This document shows positions 1-7,525 of a stretch of 64,000 nt of DNA, one piece after another. Where the stretch lies: the NCBI RefSeq assembly GCF_900129135.1, contig NZ_FQVI01000010.1:80570-144569 (forward strand), read 5' to 3'. Every line of letters begins with the position of its first letter. Positions within the stretch are counted from its first letter, which is position 1. The notes beneath the pieces were generated by a model. That model worked only from the letters and a program-made list of their open reading frames with translations. It did not search any database and was not told the DNA's origin. Origin of the DNA: Lactonifactor longoviformis DSM 17459. GTDB taxonomy: Bacteria; Bacillota; Clostridia; Lachnospirales; Lachnospiraceae. The position numbers were made by a program, and so were the translations under genes.

Positions 1-1
1 G

Positions 2-622
2 TATTCGGTGGGAGAGCATGTGCTCAAGTCAATGGAGTATGTGGAAAACAATAAAGTATTAAGGCTTACCATGCTTCTTCATGATGTGGGAAAGCCCCTG
101 GTAAAAACAACCGATGAGGAAGGGATCGATCATTTTAAGACCCATAACGCAGTGGGAGAAAAACTCGCCGGAGAGATCCTCCGCCGTCTGAAATTCGATA
201 ATGATACCATTGCAAAAGTAAGCAGGCTGGTGAAATGGCACGATTACTGGGTACAGCCCAAATATCGTGCAGTGCGCAGGGCTGTGAACAAAGTCGGGGA
301 GGAACTATACCCATACCTATTAAAAGTGCAGAGGGCAGACGCTTTGGCCCAAAGCAATTATCAGCAGGAAGAAAAGCTGAGACGTCTGGATGAAGTAGAA
401 GAGATGTACCGGCATATAATAGAAGAAAAACAATGCGTATCCCTGAAGGATCTGGCAGTGTCAGGCAGGGATCTGATACAGTGCGGTATGAAGCCGGGAA
501 GGGCAATTGGGGAAGAACTGAACCGGCTCCTTGAACTGGTGTTGGAGGAACCGGAGAAGAATGATAGAGACTTCCTTCTTCAGGTAATGAAGGAAGACCT
601 AAAAAGGGACAGGTCAAACTGA
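2..622 (+). CDS. cca: CCA tRNA nucleotidyltransferase, C-terminal part (5' end outside window)
   Basis: This is the C-terminal portion of a class II CCA-adding enzyme, which adds or repairs the 3' CCA of tRNAs in the cytoplasm. The reading frame is already open at base 2, so the nucleotidyltransferase head lies upstream of the window; the GTG at 8 is internal. Visible is the HD-type domain with the HDVGK motif about 25 residues after that GTG, followed by the helical tRNA-binding tail typical of clostridial CCA/PolyA polymerases with an HD domain. The gene ends 20 bases before a strong terminator. An unrelated HD phosphohydrolase is possible, but the spacing of motifs after HDVGK and the downstream helices favour cca. 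Confidence 0.8.
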   Translation, partial: YSVGEHVLKSMEYVENNKVLRLTMLLHDVGKPLVKTTDEEGIDHFKTHNAVGEKLAGEILRRLKFDNDTIAKVSRLVKWHDYWVQPKYRAVRRAVNKVGEELYPYLLKVQRADALAQSNYQQEEKLRRLDEVEEMYRHIIEEKQCVSLKDLAVSGRDLIQCGMKPGRAIGEELNRLLELVLEEPEKNDRDFLLQVMKEDLKRDRSN

Positions 623-642
623 ATATGGGACACCCTGAAGTC

Positions 643-690
643 AAAAGGGGACGTGTTCTTTGTAGAAGGAACACGTCCCCTTTTGGCATT
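643..690 (+). terminator. Intrinsic terminator after cca
   Basis: A perfect 16-bp inverted repeat (643-658 with 669-684) has a 10-base loop. The A/T-rich base of the stem supplies a run of T at 681-684, with more T at 690-693. It can work in both directions, but it sits directly behind the cca stop. Confidence 0.8.
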
Positions 691-748
691 TTTGTGCTCC
701 GGGGTTCATAAAATAAAAAGGACGCAAAATAAAGGGGGATGAACATAA

Positions 749-1735
749 GTGTATGACCGTGGGTTAAGTATATTGGAGCAGTATGATTTAACAGCGACTA
801 ATACATACCGGGGGAGAGGATCCCTCATCTGTAATACCCAGCAGGGACTTGTGCTGATCAAGGAATTCCAGGGGTCTGCGAAAAAGCTGGTGCAGCAGGA
901 AGTTCTGCAGAGACAGCTGGAGGCAGGCGAATTGCTGATTGACACTGTGTACGCAAATCAGGAAGGGCAGCTGGTGTCCTTTGATAAGGATAATATCCCA
1001 TATTATCTCAGGCGCTGGTATGAGGGCAGGGAATGTGATACAAAGGCGAAAGAGGATATACTGAGGAGCATTAAAGCTCTGGCTAGTTTACATAAAATTA
1101 TGCACATGCCTGTGGAGGAGAATTATGTAAAGGAATCCCTGCTTCAGGAATACGGGAGACATAATGCTGAATTGAGAAAGATCCAGAAGTTTATCCGCAG
1201 CAAACGCCAGAAGAACAGGTTTGAACTCCGCTATCTGGAAAGCGTGGGATGGTATCTGGCTCAGGGGGAAGAAGTGATCCGCCAGCTGATTGCGTCTGAT
1301 TATGATACCCTTAGGAAGGATGCGATGTCCAGAGGGGATATCTGCCACGGGGAATTTAACCAGCATAACGTACTGTTCGTGAATCAGAAAATTGCAGTAA
1401 CGAATTTTGACAAGTGGAATTACGACATCCAGACAGCAGATCTCTACCAGTTTATGAGAAAAATTCTGGAGAAGCATAACTGGGATAAGGAACTGGGAAA
1501 ACAAATGCTGGAGGAATACAATAAGGAAAGGCCGCTGTCCGGCATGGAGCTTGATAATCTGAGACTGCGGTTTGCATATCCTGAAAAATTCTGGAAGCTG
1601 GCCAATTATTATTACAATCACAAGAAGGCCTGGGTCTCCCAAAAAAGCGAGGAAAAACTGGATACGCTTATCGCTCAGAAGGGGGTTTGGCTGGGGTTTT
1701 TAGAGGAAATGTGCAAAATGCGGGGAAAAAACTAG
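749..1735 (+). CDS. CotS-family spore coat protein (kinase-like fold)
   Basis: 328 residues, resembling the CotS/YsxE/YutH family of spore coat proteins, which have an aminoglycoside-phosphotransferase-like fold. The kinase-like catalytic loop appears as CHGEFNQHN with H200, and the DFG-like position is NFDKWN with D221. The usual HGD of active APH enzymes is HGE here, so catalytic activity is uncertain. The start is GTG at 749, preceded by AAAGGGGG at 731-738; the nearby ATG at 739 opens only a five-codon frame. It stands alone between the cca terminator and the promoter of the next gene. Known CotS proteins are made in the mother cell and assembled on the spore; that role is inferred here from the family. 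Confidence 0.75.
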   Translation: MYDRGLSILEQYDLTATNTYRGRGSLICNTQQGLVLIKEFQGSAKKLVQQEVLQRQLEAGELLIDTVYANQEGQLVSFDKDNIPYYLRRWYEGRECDTKAKEDILRSIKALASLHKIMHMPVEENYVKESLLQEYGRHNAELRKIQKFIRSKRQKNRFELRYLESVGWYLAQGEEVIRQLIASDYDTLRKDAMSRGDICHGEFNQHNVLFVNQKIAVTNFDKWNYDIQTADLYQFMRKILEKHNWDKELGKQMLEEYNKERPLSGMELDNLRLRFAYPEKFWKLANYYYNHKKAWVSQKSEEKLDTLIAQKGVWLGFLEEMCKMRGKN

Positions 1736-1761
1736 GCATTATTACCTGAATCTGCTATAAT
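1733..1761 (+). promoter_or_regulatory. Sigma-A-type promoter of the phosphoglucomutase gene
   Basis: TAGGCA (1733-1738), a 17-base spacer, then TATAAT (1756-1761) with an extended -10 TG at 1753-1754. It overlaps the stop of the coat-protein gene and lies 33 bases before the next ATG. Confidence 0.65.
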
Positions 1762-1794
1762 AGAAAAAACATTATTGCAGGGAGGTACAAGAAT

Positions 1795-3528
1795 ATGGAC
1801 TACAAAAAATTGTATGAAGAATGGCTGGATAATCCGTATTTCGATGATAAAACGAAAGCAGAATTGAAAGCAATTGCTGAAGATGAAAATGAAATTAAAG
1901 AACGTTTTTATATGGATCTGGAGTTCGGTACCGCAGGGCTTCGCGGGGTAATTGGTGCTGGTACAAACCGCATGAATATCTATGTGGTGAGGAAGACCAC
2001 ACAGGGGCTGGCAAACTATATTGAATCTGTGGGGGCGAAAGGAAAAGGCGTAGCGATTGCTCATGATTCCCGCCGCATGTCCCCGGAGTTTGCAAAAGAA
2101 GCTGCCCTTTGCCTTGCTGCCAATGGAATTAAGGCTTATATTTTTGAATCCCTGCGGCCGACTCCGGAGCTTTCTTATGCAGTGCGCAAACTGGGGTGTG
2201 TAGCCGGTATCAATATTACAGCCAGCCATAACCCTCCGGAATATAACGGGTACAAAGTATACTGGGAGGACGGCGCGCAGATTACGCCTCCCCATGACGC
2301 CGGAATTATGGGCGAAGTGAAAAAAGTTACGGATTACAATAATGTAAAGACCATGGATGAAAAGGATGCCATAGAAGCAGGTGTTTATGAGGTGATCGGC
2401 AAAGAGATAGACGATGCCTACATGGAGGAGCTGAAGAGCCAGGTACTGCATATGGATGCCATTTCACAGATGGCCGGGGAACTTAAGATAGTGTACAGCC
2501 CTCTGCACGGAACCGGAAACATTCCTGTGAGACGGGTGTTAAAGGAACTGGGCTTTGACAATGTATATGTGGTAAAAGAGCAGGAACTCCCGGACGGAGA
2601 ATTCCCAACGGTGAGCTATCCCAATCCGGAGGCTGAGGAAGCTTTTGAACTGGGGTTAAAGCTGGCAAAGGAAATGGATGCCGATATTGTTCTGGCCACT
2701 GACCCTGATGCAGACCGCCTGGGCGTGCGGGTAAAGGACAGCAGGACCGGAGAATATCACACACTTACAGGAAACATGTCCGGCTGCCTGTTGGCGGAAT
2801 ATGAGATTGGCCAAAAGAAGGAGCTCCAGGGCCTGCCTGAGGACGGTGCACTGATAAAGACAATAGTTACCACTAATATGGCCAATGCAATTGCCAGACA
2901 CTATGATATCCGTTTAATTGAGGTTCTGACCGGATTCAAATATATCGGCCAGCAGATTCTGGGCTTTGAGAAAAATAAAAGAGGAACGTATCTGTTCGGT
3001 TTTGAGGAGAGCTACGGCTGCCTTATCGGTACCTATGCCAGAGATAAGGATGCAATTGTGGCTTCCATGGCTCTTTGTGAGGCTGCGGCTTACTATAAGA
3101 CACAGGGCAAAACCCTCTGGGATGCCATGATAGATATGTATGAGAAATATGGATATTACAAGGATGACATCCAGTCTGTCACTTTAAAGGGAATTGAAGG
3201 ACTGGCTAAGATCCAGTCCATTCTGGATACGCTGAGGAAGGAGCCGCCTACAGAGATCGGAGGATATCAGGTTGTATCAGCAAGAGATTACAAGAGAGAT
3301 ACCATCACAGATCTGGAAACAGGGGAAGTTACCCCTACCGGCCTTCCAAGCTCTAATGTTCTCTACTATGACCTCACAGATGATGCATGGGTATGCGTAA
3401 GGCCCTCCGGAACTGAGCCAAAGGTTAAGTTCTATTATGGAATCAAGGGAACCTCACTGTCCGATGCGGACGAAAAATCACAGGCTCTTGGAAAAGCCGT
3501 ACTGGAAATGGTTGACAAAATGCTGTAG
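1795..3528 (+). CDS. pgcA: Phosphoglucomutase / phosphomannomutase
   Basis: 577 residues, the usual length of Firmicutes PgcA, an alpha-D-phosphohexomutase that interconverts glucose-1-P and glucose-6-P. All four signature loops are visible: the phosphoserine loop TASHNPPEYNG with S144, the Mg-binding loop DPDADRLG from D303, the sugar-binding GFEESYG with E404/S406, and the C-terminal phosphate-binding RPSGTEPK. The start ATG at 1795 has GGAGG 8-12 bases upstream and its own promoter. The mazG-like gene follows after 14 bases and is probably co-transcribed. Phosphomannomutase activity cannot be excluded from sequence. Confidence 0.93.
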   Translation: MDYKKLYEEWLDNPYFDDKTKAELKAIAEDENEIKERFYMDLEFGTAGLRGVIGAGTNRMNIYVVRKTTQGLANYIESVGAKGKGVAIAHDSRRMSPEFAKEAALCLAANGIKAYIFESLRPTPELSYAVRKLGCVAGINITASHNPPEYNGYKVYWEDGAQITPPHDAGIMGEVKKVTDYNNVKTMDEKDAIEAGVYEVIGKEIDDAYMEELKSQVLHMDAISQMAGELKIVYSPLHGTGNIPVRRVLKELGFDNVYVVKEQELPDGEFPTVSYPNPEAEEAFELGLKLAKEMDADIVLATDPDADRLGVRVKDSRTGEYHTLTGNMSGCLLAEYEIGQKKELQGLPEDGALIKTIVTTNMANAIARHYDIRLIEVLTGFKYIGQQILGFEKNKRGTYLFGFEESYGCLIGTYARDKDAIVASMALCEAAAYYKTQGKTLWDAMIDMYEKYGYYKDDIQSVTLKGIEGLAKIQSILDTLRKEPPTEIGGYQVVSARDYKRDTITDLETGEVTPTGLPSSNVLYYDLTDDAWVCVRPSGTEPKVKFYYGIKGTSLSDADEKSQALGKAVLEMVDKML

Positions 3529-3542
3529 GAGACAAGCCTTTT

Positions 3543-3968
3543 ATGGATAAAAGATATTCATTCACAGAGTTCAGAGAAATCATCCGCAGACTGCGGGCTC
3601 CTGACGGCTGTCCCTGGGACAGGGAGCAGACCCATGAGAGTCTGATTCCGTGTATGCTGGAAGAGGCACAGGAGGCAGTGGACGGGATTCGTCTGCTGGA
3701 GGAGACAAAGGATGCGGACAACCTCTGCGAAGAACTTGGGGATGTGCTGCTGCAGGTGATGATGCACAGCCAGATCGCGGAGGAGGAGGGACTGTTTACC
3801 ATTGATGACGTAATACAGGGAATCAGTGAGAAGATGATCCGCCGCCACCCTCATGTCTTTGGCCGGGGCACAGCCAATTCCTCTGCCGAGGTGCTTCAGA
3901 CCTGGGAAGAGATAAAAAAGAGAGAGAAAGAGGAAAAAGCCCGGAAAAACGCGGAAAAAAAGCTGTGA
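3543..3968 (+). CDS. mazG: MazG-family nucleotide pyrophosphohydrolase (single domain)
   Basis: 141 residues carrying one MazG domain. Members hydrolyse NTPs or dNTPs to NMP and pyrophosphate using Mg held by EExxE and ExxD motifs, seen here as EEAQE and EELGD. The sequence from LRAPDGCPWD through FTIDDVIQGISEKMIRRHPHVFG is the standard N-terminal MazG block. Full-length E. coli or B. subtilis-type MazG has two such domains; this one has only one, followed by a charged Lys/Glu tail, which is common in Lachnospiraceae. It starts 14 bases after pgcA, with AGGAGA at the pgcA stop serving as the ribosome site. Confidence 0.88.
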   Translation: MDKRYSFTEFREIIRRLRAPDGCPWDREQTHESLIPCMLEEAQEAVDGIRLLEETKDADNLCEELGDVLLQVMMHSQIAEEEGLFTIDDVIQGISEKMIRRHPHVFGRGTANSSAEVLQTWEEIKKREKEEKARKNAEKKL

Positions 3969-3994
3969 AAGAGCCGCTAAAATGCCTAAAAAAC

Positions 3995-4023
3995 TTGACA
4001 AACACAGGGAAAGAGGTTATAAC
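3995..4023 (+). promoter_or_regulatory. Strong sigma-A promoter of hup
   Basis: Perfect TTGACA (3995-4000), a 17-base spacer and TATAAC (4018-4023). A leader of about 110 bases separates it from the HU start codon, which has AGGAGG at 4128-4133. The strength fits an abundant nucleoid protein. Confidence 0.8.
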
Positions 4024-4141
4024 TATCAATAGAGTTATTAGAACTTCACGCTTGTTTTTGGGGCGTAGCCACTGATGCAGAGTAAGCATTGGGATATGGC
4101 ATCGAAATTTATTGTAGACAAATCAATAGGAGGAAATACTC

Positions 4142-4420
4142 ATGAACAAAACTGAATTGGTAGCGGCTATCGCTGAAAAAACTGAATTATCCAAGAAAGA
4201 CGCAGAGGCGGCATTAAAAGCGTTCGTAGATGTTGTTTCTGATGAATTAAAAAAAGGTGAAAAGGTTCAATTAGTAGGTTTTGGTACTTTTGAAGTATCA
4301 GAGAGAGCTGCCAGGGAAGGAAGAAATCCTCAGACAGGAAAAACCATGAAGATCGAAGCTTCCAAATCTCCTAAGTTCAAAGCAGGAAAAGCATTAAAAG
4401 ACTTAGTTAATGAAAAATAA
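4142..4420 (+). CDS. hup: DNA-binding protein HU
   Basis: 92 residues, a full-length HU/IHF-family nucleoid protein. HU dimers bend and compact DNA with little sequence preference. The N-terminal helices ([22 protein letters not shown]), the GFGTF turn and the arm motif GRNPQTGK are all present. It has a near-consensus promoter, a good AGGAGG site and its own terminator, so it is largely monocistronic and probably highly expressed. It heads the conserved clostridial cluster hup-rqcP-yabP-yabQ-divIC-spoIIE. Confidence 0.97.
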   Translation: MNKTELVAAIAEKTELSKKDAEAALKAFVDVVSDELKKGEKVQLVGFGTFEVSERAAREGRNPQTGKTMKIEASKSPKFKAGKALKDLVNEK

Positions 4421-4433
4421 GTATTGAGTGAAT

Positions 4434-4461
4434 AAGGGGACTGATTCGTCAGTCCCTTTTT
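4434..4461 (+). terminator. Intrinsic terminator after hup
   Basis: Stem GGGACTGA (4437-4444), a TTCG tetraloop, stem TCAGTCCC (4449-4456), then five T at 4457-4461. Flanking A and T extend the stem. Confidence 0.88.
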
Positions 4462-4519
4462 ATATACCCCGGGGCAGGTGGGAACAGGCCCGAACACGGA
4501 AAAGAAAGGAAGAGCAGAC

Positions 4520-4759
4520 ATGAGATTGGATAAATTTTTAAAAGTTTCCCGGTTGATTAAAAGGCGTACCGTTGCCAACGAAGCATGCGATGCCGGACGC
4601 GTCCTGGTAAACGGCAAACCCGCCAAGGCATCCACAAAGGTTAAGCCTGGAGATATTCTGGAGATCCAGTTTGGCAGCAATGTTGTAAAAGCGGAGATTC
4701 TGGAGGTAAAAGAGACCGTTAAAAAGGAAGATGCGGATAAAATGTTCCGCTATCTCTAG
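4520..4759 (+). CDS. rqcP: RqcP-like S4-domain RNA-binding protein
   Basis: 79 residues, almost entirely one S4 RNA-binding domain (MRLDKFLKVSRLIKRRTVANEA, then GRVLVNGKPAKASTKVKPGD). It corresponds to B. subtilis YabO/RqcP, which in known work assists RqcH in adding alanine tails to nascent chains on stalled 50S subunits; it is also related to Hsp15. I chose ATG 4520 over an in-frame ATG at 4478 because AAGGAAG lies just before 4520 and the family begins with MRLDKF. The position between hup and yabP is conserved in Firmicutes. Confidence 0.88.
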   Translation: MRLDKFLKVSRLIKRRTVANEACDAGRVLVNGKPAKASTKVKPGDILEIQFGSNVVKAEILEVKETVKKEDADKMFRYL

Positions 4760-4832
4760 AGATATACAGTACTAATACAGCCCATTCCCCCATATAATGA
4801 TGGAAGAAAGTATAGATGGAGGAAGCTGTATT

Positions 4833-5120
4833 GTGGATGAGAAGCAACCGACGATGCTCCATGGTTTCATACTAAAAAACCGCCAGACAGGCAATGTTAC
4901 AGGCGTCAGGGATGTAGTATCCTTCGATATGAATGAGATTTTATTAGATACACAGCAGGGAATGCTGACGATCAAGGGGAAGGACCTCCATGTCACAAGA
5001 CTGAATCTGGAAAAGCAGGAGGTAGACCTGGAGGGGACCATAGACAGTCTGACCTATACTGAGGGAGGAATCCACGGCCAGAAAGCAGGGGAGAATCTGC
5101 TGAAACGGCTGTTCAAATAA
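4833..5120 (+). CDS. yabP: Sporulation protein YabP
   Basis: 95 residues, YabP/YqfC family, which in B. subtilis is needed for normal spore cortex formation. Recognisable segments are NRQTGNVTGVRDVVSFD, LLDTQQGMLTIKGKDLHV and the C-terminal ENLLKRLFK. The frame is open from ATG 4797, but that codon has no ribosome site, whereas GTG 4833 has GGAGGA at 4818-4823 with 9-base spacing and gives the family length. It is followed by yabQ after 6 bases, so the two are surely one transcript. The same domain occurs in YqfC, but the neighbours fix this one as YabP. Confidence 0.87.
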   Translation: MDEKQPTMLHGFILKNRQTGNVTGVRDVVSFDMNEILLDTQQGMLTIKGKDLHVTRLNLEKQEVDLEGTIDSLTYTEGGIHGQKAGENLLKRLFK

Positions 5121-5126
5121 GCGCCT

Positions 5127-5645
5127 ATGAGCGAGTATATGAATCAGGAGCTTATTCTATTTGCCAGCTCTGTCTGGGCAGGAGTGCTGATGGTGGCAGC
5201 TTATGATGTGCTGCGGATTTTTCGAAGAGTCTGCGCTCATCCTGCCCTGTGGATCAGCATAGAAGACATTCTGTACTGGACAGCCGGCGGTGTTTTTTTG
5301 TTTTCCAGAATGTATGAGGAAAATGACGGTGTCATACGCCTGTACGCCCTTGCAGGCATTCTTCTGGGAGTTATTTTATATCATTACAGTGTCAGCGAAT
5401 TATTAGTAAAATACATATCATTTTTTTTAAATAAAATAAAAGGTTTCCTTAAAATACCTCTGAAATTGACAGCACGATGGATAAAAAGGTTGAAATTTCC
5501 ACTGTCACGAGGTAAAATTTTAGTATTGAACTATTTGTCAGCAAGGAAAGTCAGGAAGAAAAATGATGAGAGAACGGACAAAAAAAAGAATGCAGTCAAA
5601 AAAGAAAAAAAGAAGAGGCGTTCGAAACCGGATCGCCATGATTAG
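5127..5645 (+). CDS. yabQ: Spore cortex biosynthesis membrane protein YabQ
   Basis: 172 residues, YabQ family. Several hydrophobic segments in the first 100 residues (about 7-30, 45-60 and 70-95) predict a small integral membrane protein, followed by a very basic Lys/Arg-rich tail. In B. subtilis YabQ localises to the outer forespore membrane and is required for cortex formation. Its last 83 bases overlap the start of divIC in another frame, so translation of the two is probably coupled. No promoter is seen between yabP and this gene. Confidence 0.85.
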   Translation: MSEYMNQELILFASSVWAGVLMVAAYDVLRIFRRVCAHPALWISIEDILYWTAGGVFLFSRMYEENDGVIRLYALAGILLGVILYHYSVSELLVKYISFFLNKIKGFLKIPLKLTARWIKRLKFPLSRGKILVLNYLSARKVRKKNDERTDKKKNAVKKEKKKRRSKPDRHD

Positions 5646-5895
5646 TATAACCTTTGTCGTGTGTGTTCTTCTTGGAGCACTCCTCTACGAAGGCGCGGCT
5701 CTGAAAAAGAAGGTTGCCGGCAACGAGGCGAGAAAGGTGGCGATTTCTGAAGAAATAAAGAAGGAAGAAGAGCGTACAAAAGAGATAGAAGAGACAAAAG
5801 AATACATGCAGTCAGATGAATACGCGGAAAAAGTCGCGAGAGATAAACTGGGATTGGTTAAGAACAATGAGATTGTATTCAAAGAGGAAAAGTAG
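5563..5895 (+). CDS. divIC: Septum formation initiator DivIC/FtsB-like
   Basis: 110 residues: a very basic N-terminus, one transmembrane segment (about residues 25-44), then a coiled coil (about 48-90) and the motif YAEKVARDKLGLVKNNEIVF typical of DivIC/FtsB. The family bridges early and late divisome proteins together with FtsL and DivIB. The start at 5563 (or ATG 5566) lies inside yabQ; a later ATG at 5590 would still leave the membrane anchor intact. It is the last gene before a new promoter for spoIIE. Confidence 0.85.
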   Translation: MMRERTKKRMQSKKKKRRGVRNRIAMISITFVVCVLLGALLYEGAALKKKVAGNEARKVAISEEIKKEEERTKEIEETKEYMQSDEYAEKVARDKLGLVKNNEIVFKEEK

Positions 5896-5918
5896 CCGGC
5901 TCAGTAAATACCATATTT

Positions 5919-5984
5919 TGTCTAAAAGTTTTTAAGCACAGAGTAGTGTTTTTGACAAAGATTAAAGGAAAAAACATCTATAAT
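5919..5984 (+). promoter_or_regulatory. spoIIE promoter with 21-bp spacer and two Spo0A-box-like sites
   Basis: TTGACA (5952-5957) and TATAAT (5979-5984) are both perfect but are separated by 21 bases instead of 17. B. subtilis spoIIE is known to have the same 21-bp spacing and to need Spo0A~P for activation. Two sequences resembling the TGNCGAA box are present: TGTCTAA (5919-5925) and TGACAAA (5953-5959), each with one mismatch; the second overlaps the -35 as in known Spo0A-activated promoters. Confidence 0.7.
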
Positions 5985-6027
5985 ACACCTTTGATAGCGA
6001 ATGCTAATTCAGGGGAGGTAATCATAG

Positions 6028-7515
6028 ATGCAGGAATGGATTATTGCCATGCTCGTAATCAGCGCGCTACTGATTATCCGGGACATGGCAAAAACTATTT
6101 TTTCAGGAATGAAAAAAAGTGCGGCAACCATTGTATATGACCAGCATCCACAGAAAGAGAAAATGGAACGATATGCAACCTCTTTTCAGCGTTTAGCTAA
6201 TAGTTTTTACGGTATGCCTTACCGGAAAGATTATCTGAGCAATGGAGAAATAGAAGAACTGATTGGAGAAGTGGAACAGAATTTCTGCCAGAAATGTCAT
6301 CTGCACCATGTGTGCTGGCAAAAGCAGTATCTGCAGACCCAGCAGAGAATATACAATCTTCTGAGAATCATGGAAGAGGGAGATGAGGAAAAAATCAGAC
6401 GGGGGAAGGTAGAGCTCATGGGTATTTGTGTGAATCAGGGAAAGCTTGGGGACGAGCTGTACCGGATGATATCCAGGGAGCGGCAGAACCTGGTCTGGAG
6501 CAACAAACTAATCGAAAACCGCTTGGCGGTGGCGGAACAGCTCAGTGAGATGGCGCGGATCATGCAGATTATGTCCAGAGATATGTTTGAGGTGACCGAT
6601 GTACTGCCGGAATTCAAGGATGATCTGGAGCGGAGGCTGAAGAAAAAAAATATTGTGCTGAAAAGTATCTGGATGCTGGAGCTTCCGGATGGAAAACAGC
6701 AGTATTTTATGCGGCTTCGAAGCAGGGGAGGCCAGTGCATCCCGGTGAATGAGGCAGCGGCACAGCTCTCAAAGGAATGCGGATGTTCTATGGTAGCGCG
6801 CAAGGACAGCCGATCGCTGATCAACGGGGAATTTACTACATACAGTTTTGTGGAGGACGTTAATTTCAAGGTGCTGTATGGTGCGGCCAAGATAACCAAG
6901 GATAAAGAGAGCGTATCCGGAGACAATTATATGTGTACCATGGAGGACACCGGCCAGTTTTTTATGTGCCTTTCGGATGGCATGGGTTCCGGTCTGGAGG
7001 CCTGCCAGGAGAGTGAGATGGTAGTGGACCTTCTGGAGGAGTTTGTAGATGCGGGATTCACAGGAGAGACGGCTGCAAAAATGGTAAACTCAGCCCTGGT
7101 TCTTCAGGGAAAAAATGGACATTTCTCTACGGTTGACATCTGTGTGATGGATTTGTATTCTGGTATGGGGCACTTCCTCAAAGCCGGAGCGGCAACAACA
7201 TTTATCAAACGGAACAACTGGGTAGAGGCAATCTCATCCACCAGCCTGGGACTGGGTCTGGTGCAGCAGATTGACTTTGAAACTACCACAAAGAAGTTAT
7301 ACGACGGGGATTTTTTGATTATGGTGACCGATGGGGTGCTGGACGCGCTGCCCCTGGACCGCCAGGAAGAAGTAATGAAAGAAATTATACTGCAGACCCG
7401 GGGAAATGCCCCCAAAGAATTGGGGCGGGGGATTCTCGAACGGGTGCTGGGATATAGTGAATACCGGGCAGTGGACGATATGACCGTATTGGTGGCCGGT
7501 ATCTGGAAAAAGTAG
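6028..7515 (+). CDS. spoIIE: Stage II sporulation protein E (short form), PP2C phosphatase
   Basis: 495 residues. SpoIIE dephosphorylates SpoIIAA in the forespore and so releases sigma-F. The PP2C domain covers roughly residues 280-495, with SGDNY, LSDGMGSGLEA, VTDGVLDAL and VDDMTVLV carrying metal-binding Asp residues. Ahead of it is the cytoplasmic regulatory region with the cysteine pattern CQKCHLHHVCW near residue 90. B. subtilis SpoIIE is about 820 residues with ten membrane spans; here only one hydrophobic segment (about residues 3-22) is encoded, and no upstream in-frame extension exists behind divIC. ATG 6028 has AGGGGAGG upstream. It is followed by tilS after 10 bases. Confidence 0.92.
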   Translation: MQEWIIAMLVISALLIIRDMAKTIFSGMKKSAATIVYDQHPQKEKMERYATSFQRLANSFYGMPYRKDYLSNGEIEELIGEVEQNFCQKCHLHHVCWQKQYLQTQQRIYNLLRIMEEGDEEKIRRGKVELMGICVNQGKLGDELYRMISRERQNLVWSNKLIENRLAVAEQLSEMARIMQIMSRDMFEVTDVLPEFKDDLERRLKKKNIVLKSIWMLELPDGKQQYFMRLRSRGGQCIPVNEAAAQLSKECGCSMVARKDSRSLINGEFTTYSFVEDVNFKVLYGAAKITKDKESVSGDNYMCTMEDTGQFFMCLSDGMGSGLEACQESEMVVDLLEEFVDAGFTGETAAKMVNSALVLQGKNGHFSTVDICVMDLYSGMGHFLKAGAATTFIKRNNWVEAISSTSLGLGLVQQIDFETTTKKLYDGDFLIMVTDGVLDALPLDRQEEVMKEIILQTRGNAPKELGRGILERVLGYSEYRAVDDMTVLVAGIWKK

Positions 7516-7525
7516 GAGACAAAGG

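Noticed and set aside
135..746. Long minus-strand ORF opposite cca
   Set aside because: It spans the terminator and is a shadow of cca; composition is not protein-like.
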